From the NCBI GenBank assembly GCA_964445645.1, contig CAYULH010000008.1:6147-70146 (forward strand): a stretch of DNA of 64,000 nt. Direction: 5' to 3'. This DNA is from Aureispira sp964445645 (GTDB lineage Bacteria > Bacteroidota > Bacteroidia > Chitinophagales > Saprospiraceae). Position numbers and translations under genes: made by a program. The notes beneath the pieces are model-generated. The model did not search any database, was not told where the DNA came from, and worked only from the letters and a program-made list of their open reading frames with translations. The stretch's first letter is position 1. Each line of letters starts with the position of its first letter. Positions 44,031-52,253 of this stretch are shown here, one piece after another.

Positions 44031-44606
44031 ATGAAATTACCAATATACGCTTACGGTCATCCTATCCTAAGAAAAGAAACAGAGGAAATTGAAGACGATT
44101 ATCCCAACTTGTCCAAATTGATTGATGACATGTTTGAAACCATGTATCACACCAAGGGAATGGGATTGGCTGCTCCTCAAATTGGACGCAATATTCGTTT
44201 GTTCTTGGTAGATACCGAACAATTGGATAGAGAAGAACGCGAGGAGGAAGCCTCAGAGTTTATCCGTGAAGTGTTTATTAATCCTATTATCTTGGACGAA
44301 TCAGGCAAGAAATGGGAGTACGAAGAAGGCTGCTTGAGTATTCCCGATATCCGTGGCAATGTGGCGCGCCCCCCAAAAGTGCGTATTGAGTATTACGATG
44401 CCAATTTTGAGTTGCAAGACAAAATTTTTGATGGCATTACAGCGCGTGTGATTCAGCATGAATACGACCACCTAGAGGGTGTATTGTTTGTAGATTTGCT
44501 CAAGCCACTCAAAAAACGTTTTGTACAAAAACGTTTGGATAAAATCAAGAACGGAAAAATAAGTGCAGATTACAAATTGGTATTTGCCAACAAAAAGAGC
44601 CGCTAA
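44031..44606 (+). CDS. def: Peptide deformylase
   Basis: A 191-residue cytosolic metalloenzyme that removes the formyl group from nascent proteins. All three motifs are visible: GMGLAAPQIG (43-52), EEGCLSIP with Cys101, and QHEYDHLEG with His143, Glu144 and His147; Cys and the two His bind the metal. The long acidic insert EQLDREEREEEASEF (about 63-78) before VFINP is usual in Bacteroidota. The length is within the family range. It is followed 110 bp later by the DUF4159 gene. Confidence 0.96.
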   Translation: MKLPIYAYGHPILRKETEEIEDDYPNLSKLIDDMFETMYHTKGMGLAAPQIGRNIRLFLVDTEQLDREEREEEASEFIREVFINPIILDESGKKWEYEEGCLSIPDIRGNVARPPKVRIEYYDANFELQDKIFDGITARVIQHEYDHLEGVLFVDLLKPLKKRFVQKRLDKIKNGKISADYKLVFANKKSR

Positions 44607-44715
44607 CAAAAGATGTTAGCATACTATTAAAGCAGGTCGTCAACACTAGACTATAAAGACAATTTTTTAATTTAGAGGAGCATTTTATAATGATTTTCTT
44701 TCAGTAATTTTTAGG

Positions 44716-45384
44716 ATGAAGTATACAGCTCTTTTAGGAATATTAATAATTGGATGGTTTTGTACTAGTTTCAAGGGAACAGCGGAAAACCCTGCCGTCA
44801 AGTTTGCTCTACTCAAGTATAATGGAGGTGGGGATTGGTATTCGAACCCCACGGCATTGCCCAATCTGGCCAAGTTTTGCAACAAAGAATTGCACACCAA
44901 TATTGATCCCAATTACGAAACGGTAGAAGTAGGCAGTGCTGAAATTTTTAACTATGCCTTTGTTCACATGACTGGGCACGGTAATGTTGTTTTTTCAGAT
45001 GCTGAAGCCGAAAACCTGCGTCTTTATTTACTTTCGGGAGGTTTTTTGCATATTGATGATAACTATGGAATGGACCCTTTTGTAAGGGTAGCCATGAAGC
45101 AAGTTTTTCCTGATTTAGAATGGGTAGAATTGCCCTTTACGCACGAAATTTATCACAAAAAATTTGACTTCAAAACAGGAATTCCCAAAATCCACAAGCA
45201 TGATGGCAAGCCAGCCCAAGGGTTTGGATTGGTTTGGAAAGGTCGTTTGGTCTGTTATTATAGTTATGAAACAGACTTGGGCGATGGTTGGGAAGACCAA
45301 GAAGTACACAACGATAGTGAAGAAATGCGTACCAAAGCCTTGCAAATGGGTGCCAATATTGTACAATATGCTTTTGAGTTGTAA
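44716..45384 (+). CDS. DUF4159 family exported protein
   Basis: A 222-residue protein with a signal peptide (MKYTALLGILIIGWFCTSFKG). The family marks are visible: FALLKYNGGGDWYSNPTALPNL, FVHMTGHGNVVFSDAEAENLRLYL, GGFLHIDDNYGMDPFVR and DLEWVELPFTHEIYH. DUF4159 proteins are predicted to have a flavodoxin/glutamine-amidotransferase-like fold and often accompany MoxR/BatA-type or gliding-related genes; no such neighbours are seen here. The role is unknown. It converges on an OmpA-type gene across a strong shared terminator. Confidence 0.88.
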   Translation: MKYTALLGILIIGWFCTSFKGTAENPAVKFALLKYNGGGDWYSNPTALPNLAKFCNKELHTNIDPNYETVEVGSAEIFNYAFVHMTGHGNVVFSDAEAENLRLYLLSGGFLHIDDNYGMDPFVRVAMKQVFPDLEWVELPFTHEIYHKKFDFKTGIPKIHKHDGKPAQGFGLVWKGRLVCYYSYETDLGDGWEDQEVHNDSEEMRTKALQMGANIVQYAFEL

Positions 45385-45442
45385 TATCAAACCATATTTG
45401 GAAGAACATAAACTTTTTTTCAGTTTATAATTGAACAAAAAA

Positions 45443-45476
45443 GAGGCTGTTGGAACCACAAAGTTCCAACAGCCTC
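45443..45476. terminator. Bidirectional terminator (14-bp perfect stem)
   Basis: GAGGCTGTTGGAAC (45443-45456) pairs perfectly with GTTCCAACAGCCTC (45463-45476) around CACAAA. It lies between the converging DUF4159 and OmpA-family genes. Confidence 0.85.
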
Positions 45477-45509
45477 TCATAATATATATAAGCATAAGAG
45501 CAATTCTAT

Positions 45510-46718
45510 CTACCCATCACTATCTATATCCGTAATAATAATTTCTACCCGCTGGTTGCGTCTACGTCCAGCCGAGGTTTCGTTGTCGCTGATGGGCTTG
45601 CGTTTGCCATAGCCTTTAAAACCCATACGAGCGCTATCAATGCCACGCCTACGCAAGTAAGCCACCACATTTTTGGCCCGTTGTGTAGACAAACGATCGC
45701 AATAGGAATCGGGGGGCAGCCCATTGGTGTGTCCACCCACCTCTAAAGAAATATTGGGATTAGCCTTCAAAAATTCATAAAGACTAATCAAAGCACGTTC
45801 TGCATTTCGAGTAATCGAAGAAGAATCGGCTTGGAAATACAAGTTCTCCAAGCGAAATTTGTCACCAACCTTAATTTTAGTGGCATTAATAGTTTGGGGG
45901 TCAAAATTCCCTTTATCCTTAGCCACTAGATTTTGGGCAGAGGTATTGGGGGCTTTTTTAGGATTGGTAACAGGATCGGGCTTGGGGTTGTTATTATTAT
46001 TAAATGGATCTTTCTGAATAGGATCTTTAGGATCAGGCTTTTTAGGATCGTTGACAGCCAATGGATCTTCTACAGGAATCGTACAAGAATAAATTTCAGA
46101 AGCATTATCAATCAAGACATTACCATTATAAGCGGCCAAAATAGGCGTTTTGTAATAAGCCTCTATAGTAATATAGTTGTAGTTGGCCTTGCTCGGCGTA
46201 AATTCAAACTCATAAGAACGCCAATCATAATGATTAATCGGTTCTTTGACCGCATCCAGCAACTCCGCTCGCTCACAATCATCATTCCCTCCCCAAATTC
46301 TAATCACCATCCCTTCCTTAAAATTGGTAGGGCGGGTTTGATTTTTGCGTGTCGGACTCAAGTAAATAGGCGATTTACAAGCTTGCAACGAAAATTTGTA
46401 GCAAGTTCCTTGCATGATCGGATCTATCAAGCGTTGTGCCACAGCTTCCCAAGTATTGTTGTCACGTCCAACCAAGCCTATGTATGTTCGCCCGTCTTTG
46501 GCAGGACGGGTGACATTAAAACCACCATAAGGCTGAATATCGGGTGGCGACTCTTGACGATGGCCACAATCTGTCCAGCCACGAGGTGTACGCCCCGGCC
46601 CAGGAATATCTTCAAAAGAAGCATTTTCCAAATAAATTATTTGTGTTGTTTGTGCCAACATGGCCGAACTAAAAAATAAGATCGAGCAAGTACACAATAG
46701 AGAAATATATTGATACAT
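45510..46718 (-). CDS. OmpA-family protein with N-terminal carbohydrate-binding-like domain
   Basis: A 402-residue protein with a signal peptide (MYQYISLLCTCSILFFSSAMLAQ). Residues 30-215 resemble a galactose-binding-like jelly roll (YLENASFEDIPGPGRTPRGW, YIGLVGRDNNTWEAVAQRL). A linker rich in Asp, Pro, Lys and Asn follows (about 220-265). The C-terminal OmpA domain (about 290-398) has FRLENLYFQADSSSITRNAERALISL and VGGHTNG, DRLSTQRAKNVVAYL and RRNQRVEIII. It should sit in the outer membrane or periplasm and hold peptidoglycan. Its operon is a single gene. A -7 element lies just before the start codon. Confidence 0.88.
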   Translation of the reverse strand: MYQYISLLCTCSILFFSSAMLAQTTQIIYLENASFEDIPGPGRTPRGWTDCGHRQESPPDIQPYGGFNVTRPAKDGRTYIGLVGRDNNTWEAVAQRLIDPIMQGTCYKFSLQACKSPIYLSPTRKNQTRPTNFKEGMVIRIWGGNDDCERAELLDAVKEPINHYDWRSYEFEFTPSKANYNYITIEAYYKTPILAAYNGNVLIDNASEIYSCTIPVEDPLAVNDPKKPDPKDPIQKDPFNNNNNPKPDPVTNPKKAPNTSAQNLVAKDKGNFDPQTINATKIKVGDKFRLENLYFQADSSSITRNAERALISLYEFLKANPNISLEVGGHTNGLPPDSYCDRLSTQRAKNVVAYLRRRGIDSARMGFKGYGKRKPISDNETSAGRRRNQRVEIIITDIDSDG

Positions 46719-47256
46719 AAATCAAAGGTAAAGTTAGCGTGTATTTATTATAACTTTAATTCAACTCAAAAAGGCTTAAAACTGTGCCAAATTGAACATT
46801 TATTGAAAGGTATAGTCTTAGGAAGATTATTTATCTTATTTGTAAGCGCATGAAATATGTTTTTATATTGGTTTGATGGTCAGTTTTTTGTACGAATTTC
46901 AGGCTGCTTTAATGATGCTGATAATACACTGCACACAATTTTCCAATATCAAAGCTTCTGTTAAAGTCAACAATCAATAAAAACTAAGGTTGTTAAATAG
47001 AGCCTTGTTTGTTCTTACAATAATACTAAACATAGCTCGATCCAACAGCATTCTTAACACTAATTAAGTTTAGGTCTTGGTATTTAGGATACAAAAATAA
47101 GTTTAGGACAGGATAAAATAAATTTATGGTCGTTTTTAGTACAACCTTTTTATTCGTTTTGAAAAAAGACCTAAATTTTAGCAACAGACTTCGCAAAAAC
47201 TTTGCTAAACTTGTTGTGTTTTTTTTACAACTTCAACAGACCGCAGAATTACCAGT
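46719..47256. other. 538-bp divergent region between the OmpA-family gene and lysC
   Basis: A CAAAGGTA at 46723-46730 is TACCTTTG on the minus strand and ends 4 bp from the OmpA-family start codon, so that gene may have a leaderless transcript. The rest is AT-rich. An ATG at 47126 opens a short frame without a recognised product, so I do not call it a gene. Confidence 0.4.
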
Positions 47257-48546
47257 ATGCAAGTATTTAAATTTGGTGGTGCATCCATCCAAAACGCCGC
47301 TTCTATCAAAAATATTGTTAATATTATTCAACAATATACCAATAACCAACTCTTGATTGTTGTATCAGCCGCAGGCAAAACCACCAATGCCATGGAGGGC
47401 ATTTTGCAAGCTTATTGGGAGCGCCAGCCCGATTTGATGCAAGAACGTTTACAAGCCGTACGCAAGCAGCATGAGCAAATGGTACAGGAGTTGTTTGGGC
47501 AAGTGCCCGCTGCCTTACAAAGTGAGCTGCATGATATTTTTATAGATTTAGAATGGATATTGGAGGAAGAGCCGCAAGATTCTTATGACTATTTGTACGA
47601 TCAAATTGTAGGAACAGGAGAATTGCTCTCTACCAATATAGTAGCTGCTTACATGCAGCAGCAAGGCTTGCCCACTACTTGGTTGGATGTGCGTGATTGC
47701 CTCATGACAGACAATACCTATAGAGATGCAGTGGTGCAGTGGGACGTAACTGAGCAAGCTATTCAGCAAAGGGTGTTGCCTTTGTTGGAGCAGGGATTGG
47801 TGGTGACACAAGGCTTTTTGGGCGGTACTACCGAGAATTTTACGACTACATTGGGCCGAGAGGGATCAGATTATACTGCCGCTATTTTTTCCTACTGTTT
47901 GAATGCCACATCCATGTCTATCTGGAAAGATGTACCGGGGGTGCTGACGGCCGATCCACGTTTGTTTGATGATCCTACCTTGCTCCGAGAGTTATCGTAC
48001 AAAGAGGCCATTGAAATGACCTATTACGGCGCACAAGTAATTCATCCCAAAACCATTCGCCCCTTACAGAATAAAAATATTCCGCTACACGTTAAATCTT
48101 TTGTAGATCCAGTAGGAACAGGCACTATTATTAGTAATGCTGCTCCCAAACGCTATCCGCCTATGTTGGTGGTCAAGCAGCAGCAAGTGTTATTGAGAAT
48201 GACTTCTAAGGATTTTTATTTTGTTGATGAAGCCAAGTTTGCTAAGTTATTTGATGCTTTAGCCAAGCACAGAATCAAGGTCAATATGACTCAAAACACT
48301 GCCTTGGCCTTTTCGGTTTGTGTCAATCACGATTCGGATCGCATTGCAGCCTTATTGCAAGAATTGGCAGAACAATATGATATTCAGAAAATAGAAGGCC
48401 TCAAATTAGTGACCGTACGCCATGGTACCGACGAATTATTAGACAAAATTACCAATGACCACCAATTGCTACTAGAAGGAAGAATTGCTAAAACTTCTCA
48501 ATTATTATTAGAAGAACAAGAGGTATTGGAAGGCATTATACTATAA
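47257..48546 (+). CDS. lysC: Aspartate kinase
   Basis: A 429-residue cytosolic enzyme that phosphorylates aspartate, the first step toward lysine, threonine and methionine. The nucleotide-binding KFGGAS (residues 5-10), TTTLGREGSDYTAAIF, IWKDVPGVLTADPR and EMTYYGAQVIHPKTIRPL mark the kinase domain (1-290). Residues 300-425 should hold ACT-type regulatory domains: RMTSKDFYFVD and KVNMTQNTALAFSVCV. It is a single-function enzyme without a homoserine dehydrogenase part. The length is shorter by about 20 residues than classic LysC. There is no riboswitch I can recognise upstream. Confidence 0.9.
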   Translation: MQVFKFGGASIQNAASIKNIVNIIQQYTNNQLLIVVSAAGKTTNAMEGILQAYWERQPDLMQERLQAVRKQHEQMVQELFGQVPAALQSELHDIFIDLEWILEEEPQDSYDYLYDQIVGTGELLSTNIVAAYMQQQGLPTTWLDVRDCLMTDNTYRDAVVQWDVTEQAIQQRVLPLLEQGLVVTQGFLGGTTENFTTTLGREGSDYTAAIFSYCLNATSMSIWKDVPGVLTADPRLFDDPTLLRELSYKEAIEMTYYGAQVIHPKTIRPLQNKNIPLHVKSFVDPVGTGTIISNAAPKRYPPMLVVKQQQVLLRMTSKDFYFVDEAKFAKLFDALAKHRIKVNMTQNTALAFSVCVNHDSDRIAALLQELAEQYDIQKIEGLKLVTVRHGTDELLDKITNDHQLLLEGRIAKTSQLLLEEQEVLEGIIL

Positions 48547-48635
48547 AACGGAACTATTTTTGAATAGATACTGCTATTACAGAATAAAACTATAGAACTA
48601 GACAACTTCAAATTATTTTATTAATACATCCAACA

Positions 48636-49364
48636 ATGATGAAACAACTCTGCTTCTCCTTTGTATTGCTTTTAGTGCTTGCCACCCAATCTGTATTCGC
48701 TCAAGGCGATAAAACATTGGTCAAAACCATGGATCCCAAAGGGACTTCTATGATTGCATTTGACTTTAGAAACCTAGGTATAGAAGCTATGCCTTGGGAT
48801 GCTGGCTTCATTCGTATAGAATTGGAGATTATGGCCAATTTTCCAGAGCCCGTATTGGCCCAATTGGTCAAGGCTGGGCGTTATACCTTGACCTCTTCGG
48901 TAGATGGGGAAACATTTAGAATATATGCCGAAAATCTGGAAAAATCCGTCTCTATTGGTGGCAAAGACCTAGACGACCATGTTCGTATCTTTATCAAAAC
49001 CCCTGGGTATTATGGACTAACAGAGGATGGAGTCCTCCAAAAGAACTTTACAGGGGCAGCAGTAGAAGCATTTGTAGAACGCTCTGAAACCAAAGAAGAA
49101 GCGGCTGACATTATCAAAAAAATGCGTCAAATCAAGGATGAAGTGTACATCCAATACCGATTTGTGTACACCGAAAAAGGCGCAGGCAATACTAGCCGTA
49201 CCAACGACCCAGCAGAGGCCAAAGATAAAAGCCGCAGCTCTGCTACTGACGAAACAACGGACAAACTAAAAAGCCGGGCATTGCCACCTGATGCCACGCT
49301 CCAAGATGTACAAGAACGTTATGGCGATATTATTATTGATGGTGCGGCCTTGGATATGGATTAA
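48636..49364 (+). CDS. Secreted protein of unknown function, paralogue A
   Basis: A 242-residue protein with signal peptide MMKQLCFSFVLLLVLATQSVFAQG. The mature part begins DKTLVKTMDPKGTSMIAFDFRN and matches the protein at 54097-54705 through most of its length: IEAMPWDAGFIRIELEI, VLAQLVKAGRYTLTS, NLEKSVSIGGKDLDD and IIKKMRQIKDEVYI. The alternating strands suggest a beta-rich fold like a DUF4097-type adhesin solenoid, but I cannot assign it. The extra tail (about 190-242) is rich in charged and Ser residues and absent from the paralogue. It may be a duplicated family pair; the restriction island lies between the two. Confidence 0.7.
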   Translation: MMKQLCFSFVLLLVLATQSVFAQGDKTLVKTMDPKGTSMIAFDFRNLGIEAMPWDAGFIRIELEIMANFPEPVLAQLVKAGRYTLTSSVDGETFRIYAENLEKSVSIGGKDLDDHVRIFIKTPGYYGLTEDGVLQKNFTGAAVEAFVERSETKEEAADIIKKMRQIKDEVYIQYRFVYTEKGAGNTSRTNDPAEAKDKSRSSATDETTDKLKSRALPPDATLQDVQERYGDIIIDGAALDMD

Positions 49365-49392
49365 TGTTGCGCTTTAATTGTAAGAATAAAAT

Positions 49393-49423
49393 AGCCCATT
49401 GCTGTATAGTGATGGGCTGTTTT
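49393..49423 (+). terminator. Terminator after paralogue A
   Basis: AGCCCAT (49393-49399) pairs with ATGGGCT (49412-49418) and is followed by GTTTTATT. It ends the plus-strand gene before the zinc-ribbon gene, which faces the other way. Confidence 0.6.
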
Positions 49424-49448
49424 ATTGTAGGGTGGGCTGTAATATGCC

Positions 49449-49697
49449 TTAAACCTGACTACAGGTATGTTGTGTATGTGTTATATTTTTAGAACCTCTA
49501 CAGGCGGTACAATAACTTTGTGGCCCATCAGGGTTGCTTCTGTTGGCTCGTTTTGCAGTAGTTCCAAAAGCACTAGGATAATCATAAAATACATGTTCAG
49601 AACCATTATCTTGTGAACATTTTGGACAAGATTTTTTAGTTCGATTAGCATTATAAACAGATTCTTTTAAAGGTCTATGGCAATTCGTACAATCCAT
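49449..49697 (-). CDS. Small zinc-ribbon protein
   Basis: An 82-residue protein with three CxxC pairs (CTNC at 3-6, CPKC, CTAC) and a further Cys near the end, so it probably folds around one or two zinc ions. The middle FYDYPSAFGTTAKRANRSNPDGP is polar. I do not recognise the family. It lies between paralogue A and the MITE-like element, at the left edge of the restriction island, and may be part of the inserted block. The short length makes the call moderate. Confidence 0.6.
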   Translation of the reverse strand: MDCTNCHRPLKESVYNANRTKKSCPKCSQDNGSEHVFYDYPSAFGTTAKRANRSNPDGPQSYCTACRGSKNITHTQHTCSQV

Positions 49698-49845
49698 TTT
49701 TAATCGTTTTGTTTTTTTTAAAATTTATTAATAGCTTAAATGGTAAAAATGTAAGAAAAGTTCCCTGTACTAAATTTTAGAAAAAAACAAATTGTTTAAA
49801 AATAAAAAAAACAAAACAAAAAGATTTTATTTTTTATACCTTAGA

Positions 49846-50095
49846 GGCAGGGCTGTTAAGTTCTGAAAAAACTAATCTGAATGTTGTCGGAAAAATCCCG
49901 AAGGGATGATATTGTTGTAGTAAAATATGCACAACACCAGTTTAAATCCTGAAAGGATGACATTATTAACCTACAATATAATAATAGCACCCTTTCAGGG
50001 TTCAAAAATACGCTTTGTAAACAAAGCTACAATCATTTCATCCCTTCGGGATTCAACACTCGCATCATCAATAATTAGAACTTAACAGCCCTGCC
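49846..50095. mobile_element. 250-bp MITE-like element with perfect 19-bp inverted ends
   Basis: The left end GGCAGGGCTGTTAAGTTCT (49846-49864) is the exact reverse complement of the right end (50077-50095). TTAGA flanks both sides (49841-49845 and 50096-50100), a probable 5-bp target duplication; because GGC also follows the right copy, an 8-bp duplication TTAGAGGC is an alternative. No transposase is encoded. Inside are four mini-hairpins with 5-bp stems: ATCCC-GAA-GGGAT (49895-49907), ATCCT-GAA-AGGAT (49946-49958), ACCCT-TTC-AGGGT (49989-50001) and ATCCC-TTC-GGGAT (50040-50052). The first and last are reverse complements, so the whole element can fold into one long structure. It ends 38 bp before the methylase start. 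Confidence 0.85.
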
Positions 50096-50133
50096 TTAGA
50101 GGCTTATCCAAATTTATCAAAAACGATTTCGTA

Positions 50134-50967
50134 GTGGCAAAAAATAAATTAGTAGCACCTTTTTTAAAATGGGTTGGAGGAAAACGACAACTCATGACCA
50201 GTATAAATCAACACTTTCCAAAGAAAATATCTACTTATTATGAGCCATTTATTGGAGGTGGAGCCGTGTTGTTTCATCATCAACCCAAAAAAGCAGTCAT
50301 CAATGATCTCAATACTGAGTTGATAAATGTATATAAGGTGATTCGAGATGCTCCACAAGCGTTGATAGAGGATTTAAAACAACACAAAAACGAAGCAGAT
50401 TATTTTTATGAAATTAGAGCATTGGATCGCACGCCTGAATATTCGGATTTATCGGACGTAAAAAGGGCTTCGAGGGTGATTTTTCTAAATAAGACTTGTT
50501 ACAATGGATTGTATCGGGTCAATAATGCTGGCGAATTTAACGCTCCATTTGGTAAGTACAAGAATCCAAATATTGTTAACGAAGTAACCATCAAAGCCGT
50601 TAGCGATTACTTGAATAAGAGCAAGGTAGAAATATTGAATACGGATTATGCAGCCGTGCTAAAAAATGTAAGAAAAGGAGCCTTTGTATACTTTGATCCG
50701 CCTTATCATCCTGTTTCGAAGAGTTCAAATTTTACGGGGTATAATCAAGGCGGTTTTGGCGAATCGGATCAAGTTAGACTAAGAGATACTTGCAATGCCT
50801 TGCATGAGAAAGGGGTGAAATTTCTATTATCCAACTCAGATACGCCACTTATAAATGATATTTACAAAGATTATAATATTATGTTGGTTAGAGCTACCCG
50901 CTCCATCAACTCCAATGCAAAAAAGCGAGGTGCGATTAATGAGGTATTAATTAAAAATTATGAGTAG
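50134..50967 (+). CDS. D12-class DNA adenine methyltransferase
   Basis: A 277-residue enzyme that methylates N6 of adenine in DNA. The start is GTG (50134), immediately before AKNKLVAPFLKWVGGKRQL, which holds the FxGxG-like SAM motif; the catalytic DPPY is at residues 188-191, followed by HPVSKSSNFTGYNQGGF, which resembles E. coli Dam (target GATC). EPFIGGGAVLF is motif I. The order of motifs is the alpha class of Dam, DpnM and EcoRV methylases, so GATC is possible but not proven. It overlaps the endonuclease gene by 8 bp, so the two are coupled; the methylase protects the host DNA from it. Confidence 0.92.
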   Translation: MAKNKLVAPFLKWVGGKRQLMTSINQHFPKKISTYYEPFIGGGAVLFHHQPKKAVINDLNTELINVYKVIRDAPQALIEDLKQHKNEADYFYEIRALDRTPEYSDLSDVKRASRVIFLNKTCYNGLYRVNNAGEFNAPFGKYKNPNIVNEVTIKAVSDYLNKSKVEILNTDYAAVLKNVRKGAFVYFDPPYHPVSKSSNFTGYNQGGFGESDQVRLRDTCNALHEKGVKFLLSNSDTPLINDIYKDYNIMLVRATRSINSNAKKRGAINEVLIKNYE

Positions 50968-52240
50968 CTCAAAAAACGACTTGGCTTGGCAACAACTCTT
51001 TGACAAATACAAAATCATTGATGAGGTAGCAAGCAAGGGGTATTACGAAATAGCATCTTCTACTATTAATGAATTTAGAGAAGCTAGATTGATGACCAAG
51101 TTTGATTTTAAATCTCAACTTCCAGCTTTGTTTGCCAAGAACAACCTCTCCATACTACCCATATCAAGAGGCAATTATGTTATTTCGACCTTTGAGACAT
51201 TTAAAGAGTTTGACACCAATGAGGTGGAGATCGTACGCATTGAATTTCCCTCTTTTATCGAAAGTATTGATTATAATACCATCTCTAGCGAATCTACTGC
51301 CCTCAACTGCGCCTTTATTGCAGGCATTCTGGAAGATTTTGCAGAGGACGAAGCCCTAAAACCTACGGTAAACGGTAGAATGAGCTCGGGGCAATTTGAT
51401 TTTTCGATCCAAACCCAAACCAACCCTCTAAATATAACCGTGGATCGTGCTCAGTTAGAAATTGATGGCGGCTACGAGGGCGTTCGCTCTTTGAGTTTAA
51501 TCGAAGCCAAAAACAACCTTTCGAGAGATTTTTTAATCAGGCAGTTGTATTATCCTTTTCGATTGTGGCAAAACAAAATATCCAAACCTATTCAAAATTT
51601 ATTTCTAACTTACTCCAATGGTGTTTTTCACTTTAGAGCCTATATTTTTGAGGATATAAATAATTACAACTCTATACAATTGGTCAAACAAAAAAAATAC
51701 ATACTATACGATGGCGCAATAAACATGGAAACCATTCAAAGTATATTGCAGGAAGTAGAAATTGTACCCGAACCCCAACTCCCATTTCCACAAGCAGATG
51801 CGTTTGACCGAATTATCAATTTGTGTGAATTGTTGAATGACAATACTTTTTTGAATAAAGAGGATATTACAGAGAATTATGATTTTGACCAACGGCAAAC
51901 CAATTATTACACCGATGCAGCCAGATATTTAGGCTTGATAGACAAAAGAACCGAAGAAGGAGCAATACGATTTTACCTGTCAGCATCAGGCGAGGATTTA
52001 TTTAAAAAATCAATCGCAAAACGACAAATAGAATTTGTAAAAGCTATATTAGCACATTCCGTATTTAATAGAACATTATCCCTATATCTTGAAAAAGCGA
52101 GTGCGCCCAGCAAAGAGGAAATAGTGGCCCTAATGAAATCCTCCAAGCTCTACAATATTGATTCTGAATCGACATTCAGAAGAAGAGCTTCCACTATTTC
52201 TAGGTGGGTGGATTGGATTTTGAGCCTTATAGAAGAGTAA
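50960..52240 (+). CDS. Type II restriction endonuclease (PD-(D/E)XK) with C-terminal winged helix
   Basis: A 426-residue protein. The nuclease core shows AQLEIDGGYEGVRSLSLIEAKNN: Asp169 and Glu182-Ala-Lys184 are the D...ExK catalytic triad. Residues 60-150 form a mixed N-terminal domain (PISRGNYVISTFETF). The C-terminal part (about 285-345) contains LCELLNDNTFLNKEDITENY and NYYTDAARYLGLID, a winged-helix-like DNA-binding segment. It matches, by pattern, endonucleases paired with D12 methylases. Its start lies inside the methylase gene (8-bp overlap). The recognition sequence is not readable; GATC would fit the partner. Confidence 0.85.
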   Translation: MSSSKNDLAWQQLFDKYKIIDEVASKGYYEIASSTINEFREARLMTKFDFKSQLPALFAKNNLSILPISRGNYVISTFETFKEFDTNEVEIVRIEFPSFIESIDYNTISSESTALNCAFIAGILEDFAEDEALKPTVNGRMSSGQFDFSIQTQTNPLNITVDRAQLEIDGGYEGVRSLSLIEAKNNLSRDFLIRQLYYPFRLWQNKISKPIQNLFLTYSNGVFHFRAYIFEDINNYNSIQLVKQKKYILYDGAINMETIQSILQEVEIVPEPQLPFPQADAFDRIINLCELLNDNTFLNKEDITENYDFDQRQTNYYTDAARYLGLIDKRTEEGAIRFYLSASGEDLFKKSIAKRQIEFVKAILAHSVFNRTLSLYLEKASAPSKEEIVALMKSSKLYNIDSESTFRRRASTISRWVDWILSLIEE

Positions 52241-52253
52241 AAATTAGAACATA

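Noticed and set aside
47126..47356. Frame starting at 47126 before lysC
   Set aside because: It overlaps the start of lysC in another frame and encodes nothing recognisable; the region is more likely lysC leader.
49895..50052. Evenly spaced short hairpins as a CRISPR array
   Set aside because: The repeats are 13 bp, alternate in orientation and vary in sequence, and they are enclosed by inverted ends. There are no 20-40 bp repeats with equal spacers and no cas genes.
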